DNA from: Manis javanica
Lineage: Eukaryota > Chordata > Mammalia > Pholidota > Manidae
Reading direction: 5' to 3'
DNA: 64,000 nucleotides
Assembly (NCBI RefSeq): GCF_040802235.1
Contig: NC_133161.1
Location: 148,667,121 to 148,731,120 of the forward strand
The notes below the pieces were generated by a model. That model ran no database searches and was not told where the DNA came from. It saw only the letters and a program-made list of their open reading frames with translations. Position 1 is the first letter of the stretch, and each line of letters begins with the position of its first letter. Shown in pieces: positions 58,801 to 64,000 of this stretch. A program made the position numbers and the translations under genes.

Positions 58801-61800
58801 TAAGAGATGTTAGACTGATGGGTGTGATAGCAAACAGCAGTGGGCGGGAGTGTGGAGCTGCTGCAGGAGGGCTGGGAGCCGGCCATGCGCAGGCCGTGTC
58901 AGGACAGGCTTTGCAGGGGCCAGACTGGAGCTCCCCGGTGTGCAGGAGGCAAGGGGGTGAGCCGGGCAGTTGTGGGGAGAACATTCCAAGTAGGAAAACT
59001 GCCATGTGGCCCTCAGGTGAGATGGAGTCACTGCAGGCTCTGAGCAGAGGCGTGATGAGCGCTGACCTGAGTTCTAAAAGGCTCCCCCCTGGGGCCACTC
59101 CGAGGGGAGAGGACCCGGGGCAGCGAGGACACAGGTGGGGGGCGCTGGTAAGGAGACTCACGTGGGGTGATGGTGACCTGGGCCAGGCTCCTCGCCATGG
59201 AAGGAGAGAAGGGTTGGATTCTTGGTTTATTCTGAAGGTAGAGCTGGCAGGATTGAGTGTGCACCGGAGTCACCCGGTAAGGGTGGCCAGACCTGGGGTA
59301 CTAGGAAGAGCTGTCACCTGCATTGTGCCAGGAGCTCTGTTTTGGTCTGCCAGGGAGACCATGTGTAGTGACCCAGGTGAGCAGGGAGGGCAGTGGATTG
59401 GAGCACTTGACAGAGACTGAAAGGGAGGAGGTGGTTGTAAACAGCACTCACAGGCATAGTCCAAGGGGCTTTTTACCATTTGCTGTGGAAAGGATTCAAA
59501 GATTGTTCTGAATTTCTAAACTTTGATGCACGGAGGAGGAGAATGTAATTAAGTGATAGAGTACAGGTGAAGAGGCAGATGCTGGAGGAATTGGGAAATG
59601 TAGTATCAGCTCACACTTCTGTGGTCTTTAAGAATAATAGCATCTGTAGGGAAAGCCAGAACAGAAGTCCCGGAAGTCATGGGTCAGCAGAGCAGGAGGG
59701 AACCCAGAGAGAATGCGAATGTGCTTGGGCAGCCAGGTGAGGCAGAAAGAGGGGAGGGACCTGATAGCCGAGCAGCGCAGGCCTGGCTCCAGAGAGAGCT
59801 TGGGTCCAGGGGTGTGGTCGGAGTTCCCTGGTCGCGCTCACCCTGCTGGTTGAATCCCTGTAGGGCCTGTGATGGAGTGAGGGGAGTTGGAGCCTGTTTT
59901 CTGCTGAGGTCGTTGCTTTAGGAGTTCCACTGTGCAGGCATGAGGGGTTTTCTAATTTGAGGAGTATGTTGGGATGAGGTGTTTTATTCATAGAAGGGAC
60001 TTTTTTAAAACATTAACTCTCAAAAGATACTCATAATGAGAAATGTCTGATTTAGAAACAATAAAAAGAATTCCTCTCACTAATTCTGCTGGCCAGATAC
60101 CTGCTGTTAAAACTTTAAAAAAATGCAGTACTTAGGATGAAGAGTGGAGGAGAGGAATCACTGCTGTGGTTGCCACCCAGCTTCGGAAGGGACGTTACAA
60201 ACCCTGTAGACAGAGTCCCTGCTGGGCCCATCTAGCCACCCCCCTCCCCACGGATGTGACCACAGCGCATGTATCCCTAAACAAGAAAAGGACGGCACTC
60301 TTCTCTGCAACTTTCTGTCAACACAGAATGTTTCTGGGACTGTCCACACCGATACATGTAGCTCTTGATCGTTGATGTTCACTGCAGTGTAGCAGTTCAT
60401 TTTATGAAAGTGCTTTTTCCACACTATTATTTTCATGACTACATAATAGTTATTGTATAAAAGCACTGTAGTTTATTTAAGCTATTCCTCTTGTGAGCCA
60501 TTAGGCTTTTTCCAGTTTTTTCCTAAAAGGATTAACATTCTTTCAGCTAAATTTTTATTATTATTTCCTGAGACATAGCAGAAACACAATTACTAGCTGA
60601 CCATTATACATACTTTCAAAATAAAAGGAACGTTTCCCCTCTATCTGGGTGATGCCTTCACGAGTGTGTACACATGTCAGAATGCGTCAAACTGTTCACT
60701 GATGTGTGCTTTTTGTTGTATGTACCTCAGCATAAAATAAAAACTTTCAAAGAAAGGATATGAATCTATTTCTTTCTTTCAGTCTCTCTTTCAGTTGTCT
60801 GAATTTCGAAGACTCGTTCTCAGCTACAGCCTGCCGCAGGATGTGCTGGAAAGTTGCCCGGGCCACACAGTGAGTCGGGGTGGGGGATCCTCATGCTGCT
60901 TTGTCCCCTTCCTCCAGAGGACAGAGGAAGGAGGTTGTGGCCAACACGGATGACTGTGTTACTCTTTGGCTTGTGCGGATACTTGTTTTCATATCCAAAT
61001 GGCTCTTTTTCCTTCTTTGTGATGACAAATAAGGGTTTGCAAAAGTGTAAAGTTAAGTAGGATTAAAATAAGAAAAACTGTTCCAAGGAAGCGGTGAGCT
61101 GACAGCCTCCGCTCTTCTGCCTCTGGGTGGGGGATACAAGAACGCCTGCTGGTCTTCGCCCCCCACTGCTTCGGCCCTTCCCAGATTCCACCTTGGGGAG
61201 TGCACTTCCCTAGCGGGTGGTGGGGGCAGCAGCTGCAGGAAGTGGGCATTTTTGTTTTTCTGGCAATACTCTCTCTCACTTCTGCATAGATATTCTTTAG
61301 CTTAGGGTAATCCTGTACACAAGTCTTATCAGGGTACCTACAGCGTAGTTTGAGACCTGACTCTGGTTTCCTCTAGGTAAAATGAATTAGGGAGTGATCA
61401 TCGGTAAATCTCTTTATGTGTTCTGATTTTCCAAGTGAGAGGTTATAAAAGTACACGCTGCTGTCTTTCCTACAGGAAAAGAGGAATCTTGTGTTTATGC
61501 AGGAGCTTCAGTATTTGTTTGCTCTGATGATGGGATCAAACCGCAAATCTGTAGACCCTTCGGCAGCCTTGAATCTCCTCAAGGGCGCGTTCCGGTCTCC
61601 CGAGGAGCAGCAGGTACAGGGGGCCTGTTACTCTGTGTCTTCCCCCAACTCTGTGCAGCTTGAAGTCATGCCTTGTTAGTAGTGGCACAATGTTGCTTTA
61701 TTCAACTGTGTAATAAGCTGGGGACCTGACGGAGCAGGACTGTGGGTGTGGCATTGGCCCTTTTCAAGCAGATGGTGAAGGTGTGGGGTCGGGGGACTGG

Positions 61801-63544
61801 CAGTCCTGAAGAGAAGAGGAAATAGTGGTGTCTAGAGTAGAAATATTCAGGGGCTGTTGAAGGAGAAAGGAGAGTGGAAGATGTCTCATGAATCATAGCA
61901 GAGAGTCACCAAGAAGAGTAACACCCTTTGCAGGTTTGTCTCCGACTGACCGGACAGAAGTCCTATTTTTAAAAGTACCTCATCCTGGGTTCTGCAGCTT
62001 TTCTGAACAATTTTTATTTTCTCGACATTAGTACTTTCCATCCCAACCTTCCATTAAAAATCAAAAGTGTTAACTATCAGAGTAGCTTCTTCCTCATAAA
62101 ATTTATTTTTTCTATCTGAAGGTCCTACAGTTCTACAAAATTCTCAACATTTTATTAAAGTTCTTCTTTCATTCCCTTCTCCATTGATATCTCATATTGT
62201 TCTAGAGGACTACAGTCTGTTACTTGGATCTTTTTTAAGGCCTACCTGGAAGATTTTGTTTGTCACAGAGAGATGTGGGCTGGAGGTGGTAGAGTAGTTT
62301 CCTCCTGGCCACGACTTCGTCAGGTCGCCCCACGGGCCTTCTTTGTTATTTGTAGTAGCTGGGGTCCAGTGTTCTCATATCTTCATGATGTTTGGCCTTA
62401 AAAAAGAATTGTTTCACAGTGATAGAATCTTAGTCATGGGTGGGATATGGGCAGCTTTTCATTTCCCTGAGTATAGTGTTGGGCCTAATTCTTGGCCATT
62501 TATACCTCTCTTATAGCAAGATGTGAGTGAATTCACACACAAGCTCCTGGACTGGCTGGAGGACGCATTCCAACTGGCTGTCAGTGCCGAGTGAGTGCCG
62601 AGCACTTGTTTGCCCATCCCTCCTGCTCACGGAGGCCCAGTGAGAACCATGACACACAGGAAATCTACTCTTCTCAAGTAGAGCTTGCTGGTTTTTACCA
62701 AACCTCATGGGGTGACTGCTCAGATATTTGTCACTGTGCATAGATAGCCCTTGCTGAAAAGGCCATCACTGTTAACTTTGTTAAAGACACAGCCTGTCTG
62801 TAAAATGTATTGAAAGGTCAAATAAGTCCTAGATGTGAACATGGTGTATAATATGGATACATTAAATTTAATCATTTCAGTCACTGACAGAAGTGAAATT
62901 CAGGGCAAAAAGTATAAGTATCCTTCACCAAATACAGATGCCGAGAAACATGTTTTCTAAGTTGTTTTAACCCTAAGCAGAAGGAACATATATCATAAAA
63001 CAGCTTTGCAAATAAGCAACTTACATAGTAACAGTTTAAGGTGGGCTTGTAGCAATAAGCTATTTTCATTCAGTTTCTAACCTGCCACTAGGAACCTTTG
63101 TTGTGTTCACGTGCAGAATTGCTCAGAGGGTTCGTCCTTACATCTGTGCTGCCTCTGTGCCTGTGTACATCCGTCACTGGGTATGGGTGCACACGTTGGG
63201 TATATGCAGACACATGCTCTCCTCATAGATTTGCAGCTCCGTCTAGCTGGGGGTCATGCCTGCTGTCTTTTTGTCTTCGGATCAGCACAGTGCCAGGCAT
63301 GTGCTTGCTCAGTGAGTATCTGAACTGAGCTGATCTGTTACTTGTTTCAGGCCTGTTCTTTGGGGTGGCTGAAAGCGTGCTGCTTTTGCTTCTGAGTGGA
63401 GATTAGGGTTAGTGTCGTGCCTGTCTGATCCAAATGATGCAGAATTGCCTCCTTTTTCCAAAAGCAGCAATCCCAGGAACAAATCGGAAAATCCAATGGT
63501 GCAGCTCTTCTATGGCACTTTCCTCACTGAAGGGATTCGTGAAG
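28838..63544 (+). CDS. USP28: USP28, ubiquitin-specific protease 28 (first nine coding exons)
   Basis: Cysteine deubiquitinase of the nucleus that removes ubiquitin from substrates such as MYC and 53BP1-pathway factors (family knowledge). Nine exons give 303 complete codons of about 1077 in human: 28838-28894, 49260-49337, 50355-50487, 55176-55281, 56131-56290, 60783-60869, 61476-61613, 62517-62590, 63468-63544. Residue numbering matches human throughout. In order: a UBA-like region (about 22-60), a SUMO-interacting motif VIDLT (91-95), a UIM with [14 protein letters not shown] (about 100-113), then the USP domain starting with [16 protein letters not shown]. The catalytic Cys171 codon TGT is at 56267-56269. 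The catalytic His and later exons lie beyond the right edge. All introns are GT-AG. The close paralog USP25 fits less well. Intron 1 is 20.4 kb and rich in antisense L1. Human Ser67 is Gly here (see findings). Confidence 0.97.
29421..30955. other. Start of USP28 intron 1, no confirmed exon
   Basis: GC content falls gradually. The stretch 29798-30310 is an open frame of 170 codons with a donor-like GGTAAGC at its middle and an acceptor-like TTCTTGCAG about 60 bp later. I recognise no protein in it. It could be an alternative first exon of USP28 or chance. Confidence 0.35.
30960..31175 (-). repeat. MIR SINE
   Basis: Antisense MIR landmarks: 'ccagaccctgtgctcagaactc', 'gtccacggtcacccagctgg' and 'gggattgaacccaggcagtcctgactcc' in order. 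Well preserved. Confidence 0.8.
31425..31605 (-). mobile_element. MER5-type hAT-Charlie MITE
   Basis: Contains 'gctactggcatctagtgggtgg', 'ccggggatactgcctgacattctacagtgcacagg' and 'cttgagaaactctgacc', the core and end of the MER5-type element. Strand assignment is uncertain because the element is short and its ends are inverted. Confidence 0.7.
31610..32855. other. USP28 intron 1, no feature recognised
   Basis: Single-copy-looking intronic DNA. The short open frames on both strands show no family motif. Confidence 0.4.
32860..32990 (-). repeat. MIR-like fragment
   Basis: 'cttcatcttgcaaatgcagaaac...ttgatttacccttgtcacacagcc' resembles the antisense MIR core. Confidence 0.45.
33205..33960 (-). 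repeat. Cluster of four antisense MIR-like copies
   Basis: Successive copies at about 33205-33365, 33375-33495, 33535-33660 and 33730-33915. Each shows a 'gatgaggaaactcag'-like and a 'cagagctgggacttcaa' or 'cacagctggtaagtg'-like word. All are in the same orientation. Confidence 0.6.
34130..34170. repeat. (TG)n-rich microsatellite
   Basis: Interrupted GT/TG repeats with CA transitions next to the 3' end of the antisense L1. Confidence 0.7.
35744..36218 (+). mobile_element. MLT2-type (ERVL) solo LTR with 5-bp duplication
   Basis: 475 bp from TGTGATGG to CTGACTAATCCA. GTCTT stands on both sides (35739-35743 and 36219-36223). The wording 'gactgggctaggaggtgcccagacatttgg' and 'gcagattgccctccctaatg' is the MLT2 family of ERVL LTRs. 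It is inserted in the antisense L1. Confidence 0.8.
36811..37243 (-). repeat. ERV 3' LTR (433 bp)
   Basis: TG...CA-type ends on the minus strand; on the plus strand it runs from TGTGAG to CCTAACA. It is paired with the LTR at 42329-42731, and has a segment of about 30 bp near 36990-37020 that the partner lacks. Confidence 0.9.
37244..37260 (-). other. ERV polypurine tract
   Basis: On the minus strand an A/G run (AAAAGAGGGGGGAAA) directly precedes the 3' LTR. This is where plus-strand DNA synthesis starts in retroviruses and it fixes the orientation of the element. Confidence 0.85.
37440..39037 (-). pseudogene. ERV env remnant (SU and part of TM)
   Basis: A hydrophobic leader-like stretch starts near 39037. 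A surface-subunit frame is open at 38570-37926. A transmembrane-subunit portion is seen at about 37690-37472 and ends in a stop. In the TM disulfide motif, normally CX6CC, the first Cys of the pair reads Tyr (TAT). Frames are interrupted between the pieces. It resembles gammaretroviral envelopes and is non-functional. Confidence 0.75.
39040..39199 (-). pseudogene. ERV pol remnant, integrase C-terminal end
   Basis: A short frame with a W-T-H-x-x-R-V-K-K-type motif, typical of the end of gammaretroviral integrase, just upstream of the env leader, as in the usual overlap of the two genes. Confidence 0.5.
39360..39672 (-). pseudogene. ERV pol remnant, RT connection region
   Basis: Frame with [12 protein letters not shown] followed by W-P-x-C-x-x-A-I-A-A and [11 protein letters not shown], the RT/RNase H connection of gammaretroviruses. 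Almost all of protease, RT fingers and palm, RNase H and integrase core are missing, so gag lies only about 80 bp from this piece. Confidence 0.7.
39751..40203 (-). pseudogene. ERV gag remnant (capsid)
   Basis: A 150-codon open piece with a capsid C-terminal pattern: an E-x-P-x-x-F-x-x-R-L-type motif and [15 protein letters not shown]. The N-terminal matrix part upstream is broken by stops. Called by pattern, not by search. Confidence 0.7.
40204..42307 (-). other. ERV leader and 5' gag region
   Basis: Untranslated leader plus degenerate matrix-coding DNA of the provirus. Open frames at 40517-40801 and 41408-41782 are short and without a recognisable motif. Confidence 0.5.
42308..42325 (-). 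other. ERV primer-binding site (tRNA-Pro type)
   Basis: 18 bases, three bases inside the 5' LTR, that match the proline tRNA 3' end at every position as I know it. This is the primer choice of many gammaretroviruses. Confidence 0.85.
42329..42731 (-). repeat. ERV 5' LTR (403 bp)
   Basis: Partner of the LTR at 36811-37243. It carries the same TGGTGGGCAGGCACACCTGG and AAAAAACTCAAGCAGGTAT blocks. It is bounded by the primer-binding site on one side and L1 sequence on the other. Confidence 0.9.
42906..43190. repeat. L2-like fragment, weak
   Basis: 'agatcaagtctaaactcatcctgacgtttagaacc...ccaaccccgcatcccc' resembles an L2-type repeat. The assignment is weak. Confidence 0.35.
43191..45205. other. 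USP28 intron 1, no feature recognised
   Basis: AT-rich intronic DNA. I see no repeat or exon that I can support. Confidence 0.4.
45206..45345 (+). repeat. MIR SINE fragment
   Basis: 'aaaccttagtttcctaatttgcacaatgaaggtaatgattcttgcctttt' followed by 'agggtgaataaaaggatta' is a sense MIR 3' half. Confidence 0.55.
45346..46598. other. USP28 intron 1, no feature recognised
   Basis: Intronic DNA without an element that I can name. Confidence 0.4.
46599..46867 (+). mobile_element. ERV LTR copy F, sense, internally deleted
   Basis: 269 bp of the LTR family seen upstream of USP28. It starts TGTGGGGAAAATGC and ends CACAGGTGAGACA. The central part with the TATA-like box is missing: the text jumps from GGAATTGGCCTGC to GGGCGGAGGCAGAG. 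This is the only copy inside USP28, and it lies in the sense direction. Confidence 0.7.
47080..47325 (+). repeat. MIR SINE, well preserved
   Basis: Nearly complete sense MIR: 'tagcatagaggtgggcgtgaagaccctggggtcagg', 'ctcagctccaccccttaccagc', 'agttacttagcttctctgtgcctcaattt' and 'gtgttcagaacagcacctggc'. Confidence 0.85.
47423..47925. mobile_element. Possible TIR-type DNA transposon, family not named
   Basis: The left end reads ACAGACGTCCCTGATGTAACGGTGG. The right end, reverse-complemented, reads ACAGATCTTCCCCAATTTACAATGG, so the ends are diverged inverted repeats. The wording 'cagtagaaaccatgctttgagttttgaattg' is familiar from a common non-autonomous repeat. Confidence 0.45.
47926..49259. other. 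End of USP28 intron 1, no feature recognised
   Basis: Intronic DNA leading to the exon 2 acceptor: a T-rich polypyrimidine tract at about 49231-49250, then CAG. Confidence 0.4.
49260..49337 (+). CDS. USP28: USP28 coding exon 2
   Basis: 26 codons, [20 protein letters not shown] then LHEALK (residues 20-45), donor GTTGGT. This opens the UBA-like domain. Residue 20 is Gly where human has Ser, and residue 34 is Val where human has Ile. Confidence 0.97.
49338..50354. other. USP28: USP28 intron 2
   Basis: 1.0-kb intron, no repeat recognised. The acceptor is TCTGTAG at 50348-50354. Confidence 0.85.
50355..50487 (+). CDS. USP28: USP28 coding exon 3
   Basis: 44 codons plus one base (residues 46-89 and the start of Lys90), from [14 protein letters not shown] to AASKEIIA, donor GTAGGT. 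It completes the UBA-like domain and the linker. Position 67 is Gly (GGT) in EPGQD, where human has Ser in an SQ motif. Confidence 0.97.
50570..50720 (-). repeat. MIR SINE, antisense
   Basis: 'attgaaccatcgctatgtgccagacatgcttctaagctcttacatgg', then 'cttgccacgtgccaggcactctttaaggc', which may be a second partial copy. Confidence 0.6.
50721..51059. other. USP28 intron 3, purine-rich stretch
   Basis: G/A-rich DNA at about 50820-51010, probably an old degenerate repeat. Frames on both strands come from its composition. Confidence 0.4.
51060..51530 (-). repeat. Old L1 fragment, antisense
   Basis: Text such as 'cttttattgaaaagactgtagg' and 'acctagtagtggaattgctgggtcatg' is antisense L1. The pieces are out of full order, so deletions are likely. 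Confidence 0.6.
51531..52082. other. USP28 intron 3, no feature recognised
   Basis: AT-rich DNA between two antisense L1s. I cannot name a repeat here. Confidence 0.35.
52083..53200 (-). repeat. L1 LINE 3' region, antisense (first copy)
   Basis: Starts at the L1 3' end ('aaaacacataacataaaatttaccatctt') and runs up-element through 'ggagccatactgttttccataacagttgcacc'-type text to about 53200. Confidence 0.8.
53201..54990 (-). repeat. L1 LINE, antisense (second copy, repeats part of the first)
   Basis: At about 53200 the L1 text jumps back to a segment already passed ('ggaggaactgccaaact...cagcagctgcaccattttaga') and then runs further up-element to about 54990. Two overlapping L1 pieces therefore lie in the same orientation. 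Confidence 0.75.
55176..55281 (+). CDS. USP28: USP28 coding exon 4
   Basis: Completes Lys90, then residues 91-124 and two bases of Arg125. It contains VIDLT (91-95), a SUMO-interacting motif, and [17 protein letters not shown], the ubiquitin-interacting motif. Lys99, the position reported for SUMO attachment in human, is kept. Residue 96 is Cys where human has His. The acceptor is TTACAG, the donor GTTATT. Confidence 0.97.
55282..56130. other. USP28: USP28 intron 4
   Basis: 0.85-kb intron with no repeat recognised. An open frame at 55675-55914 has no motif. Confidence 0.85.
56131..56290 (+). CDS. USP28: USP28 coding exon 5 (catalytic Cys box)
   Basis: Completes Arg125, then residues 126-178. 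It contains a basic KRSKRKR stretch that could act in nuclear import, then [19 protein letters not shown], the USP Cys box. Cys171 is the nucleophile (TGT at 56267-56269), with Asn168 as an oxyanion-hole candidate. The donor is GTATGA. Confidence 0.98.
56291..60782. other. USP28: USP28 intron 5 with degenerate old repeats
   Basis: 4.5-kb intron. Purine-rich segments at about 56580-57030, 57400-58500, 58840-59280 and 59640-59960 share wording (for example 'gtttgaggcacccatggaggtgcc' near 56883 and 'gaaggtagagctggcaggattgagtgtg' near 59234) that I know from an old dispersed mammalian repeat I cannot name. About 57180-57300 is a worn MIR/L3-like piece ('accaggtgcctggtactgtttcagcactggg'), and about 60290-60600 looks like antisense L1 or HAL1. 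Long frames such as 58000-58743 (minus) follow composition and are not genes. Confidence 0.5.
60783..60869 (+). CDS. USP28: USP28 coding exon 6
   Basis: 29 codons, residues 179-207, from [19 protein letters not shown] to the donor GTGAGT. It continues the USP domain after the Cys box. SCPGHT at the end is the least conserved part against human. Confidence 0.97.
60870..61475. other. USP28: USP28 intron 6
   Basis: 0.6-kb intron, no named element. Confidence 0.85.
61476..61613 (+). CDS. USP28: USP28 coding exon 7
   Basis: 46 codons, residues 208-253. It begins [20 protein letters not shown] and includes the helix before the QDVSEF box. It starts in phase 0 after CTACAG and ends EEQQ before GTACAG. 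Confidence 0.97.
61614..62516. other. USP28: USP28 intron 7
   Basis: 0.9-kb intron, no named element. The acceptor is CTTATAG, a weaker pyrimidine tract than its neighbours. Confidence 0.8.
62517..62590 (+). CDS. USP28: USP28 coding exon 8 (QDVSEF box)
   Basis: 24 codons plus two bases, residues 254-277 and the start of Asp278: [20 protein letters not shown] then AVSA. QDxxEF is a USP family hallmark of the thumb subdomain. The donor is GTGAGT, directly after GA. Confidence 0.97.
62591..63467. other. USP28: USP28 intron 8 with an L2 tail
   Basis: 0.9-kb intron. At about 63220-63320 an L2-type 3' end is visible ('ttgcagctccgtctagctggggg', 'cagcacagtgccaggcatgtgcttgctcagtgag'). The acceptor used is AAAAGCAG, with a poor pyrimidine tract directly before it and a better one (CTCCTTTTTCC) at 63449-63459. 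Confidence 0.7.
63468..63544 (+). CDS. USP28: USP28 coding exon 9
   Basis: Completes Asp278, then 25 codons (279-303), [20 protein letters not shown] then EGIRE, and one base of Gly304. The donor is GTAAAT. It leads into the fingers region of the USP domain. This is the last exon in the window. An alternative acceptor AG three bases upstream (63463-63464) would add one codon. Confidence 0.95.
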
Positions 63545-64000
63545 GTAAATCTCTGCCTCTAAATGTGTCCGTTCTAGACTTGGGACCGACCATGTCTGTA
63601 CTACTGTGTCCCTCCTGGCCTCCCTGTCCAGCCCGCCCTTTGGGGACACAGTGTAAGGAAAAGGCCTGAGAGTCAGAGAAATCCACGGGTGAACATCGGT
63701 TCTGCCTCTGGATCTGTGTGTGATTGTGGACGAGCTGTGTGGGTTCCTGGACCCACAGTCTCTTCGTCTGTAACATGGGCCCAGTGTTTAATCTCAGAGT
63801 CGTGTGAAATTGTATAATATTCATACAGCTTGGTCTAGTATTCACGTCAGACACAGAGATATTACTCAGTTTTCTCTGTGTTGTTTTTCCCGATGTAATA
63901 CCAGATTTCAAAAGGTTTTGCTGAGTCAGACTACTGGACATACTTGTCTATTATAGAGGCTTATCTAAGCTGCATCGTGGACGTGAAACTTATTTTTTAA
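63545..64000. other. USP28: Start of USP28 intron 9, with a MIR
   Basis: Intronic. About 63655-63850 reads as a worn sense MIR ('ctgcctctggatctgtgtgtgattgtgg', 'cacagtctcttcgtctgtaacatgggc'). Confidence 0.55.

Noticed and set aside
28838..63544. Identification as USP25 rather than USP28
   Set aside because: The N-terminus MTAELQQDD, the segment EIIAKVIDLT and the numbering that puts Cys at 171 fit USP28. The HTR3B neighbour also fits the USP28 locus.
1..64000. CRISPR arrays, operons, tRNA or rRNA genes
   Set aside because: No regularly spaced direct repeats, cloverleaf or rRNA text was seen; the DNA is a mammalian chromosome.

Overview
The window is nuclear DNA of a placental mammal. It shows spliced genes with GT-AG introns, one strong CpG island, and dense interspersed repeats (L1, MIR, L2, MER5-type hAT elements, an MLT2/ERVL LTR, gammaretrovirus-like ERVs). 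No Alu, B1, Bov-tA or pig PRE SINEs are visible. A 3' L1 fragment at 25312-25682 and a recurrent ERV LTR family look lineage-specific. I read this as a laurasiatherian, and from memory of the L1 text pangolin is my best but weakly supported guess.

Two protein genes lie head to head. On the minus strand, 3323-7754 holds coding exons 1 and 2 of HTR3B (serotonin receptor 3B subunit); the rest of that gene lies off the left edge. On the plus strand, a CpG-island promoter at about 28.35-29.42 kb starts USP28 (ubiquitin-specific protease 28). Nine coding exons lie between 28838 and 63544: UBA-like domain, SUMO-interacting motif, UIM, and the first part of the USP catalytic domain including the catalytic Cys171. 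The gene runs off the right edge. The two start codons are about 21 kb apart.

Layout: 1-2.6 kb, old plus-strand L1 pieces in HTR3B intron 2; 3.3-7.75 kb, HTR3B exons and intron 1; 7.75-28.3 kb, intergenic, with six copies of one LTR family, an apparently L1-copied retroviral RNA, old L1s, MIR and L2; 28.3-29.4 kb, USP28 promoter and exon 1; 28.9-49.26 kb, USP28 intron 1, containing a cluster of MIRs and an antisense L1 interrupted by an MLT2 LTR and by a defective 5.9-kb ERV; 49.26-63.5 kb, USP28 exons 2-9 with antisense L1s in intron 3 and old degenerate repeats in intron 5.

I found no bacterial-type system, CRISPR array or new gene family. The most interesting points are the nested retroelements with readable target-site duplications, the R-to-R poly(A) retroviral retrocopy, the inverted LTR pair, the palindromic E-box in the USP28 promoter, and replacement of the reported ATM-site serine (human Ser67) by glycine in USP28. 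Repeat boundaries are by eye unless a duplication is stated.
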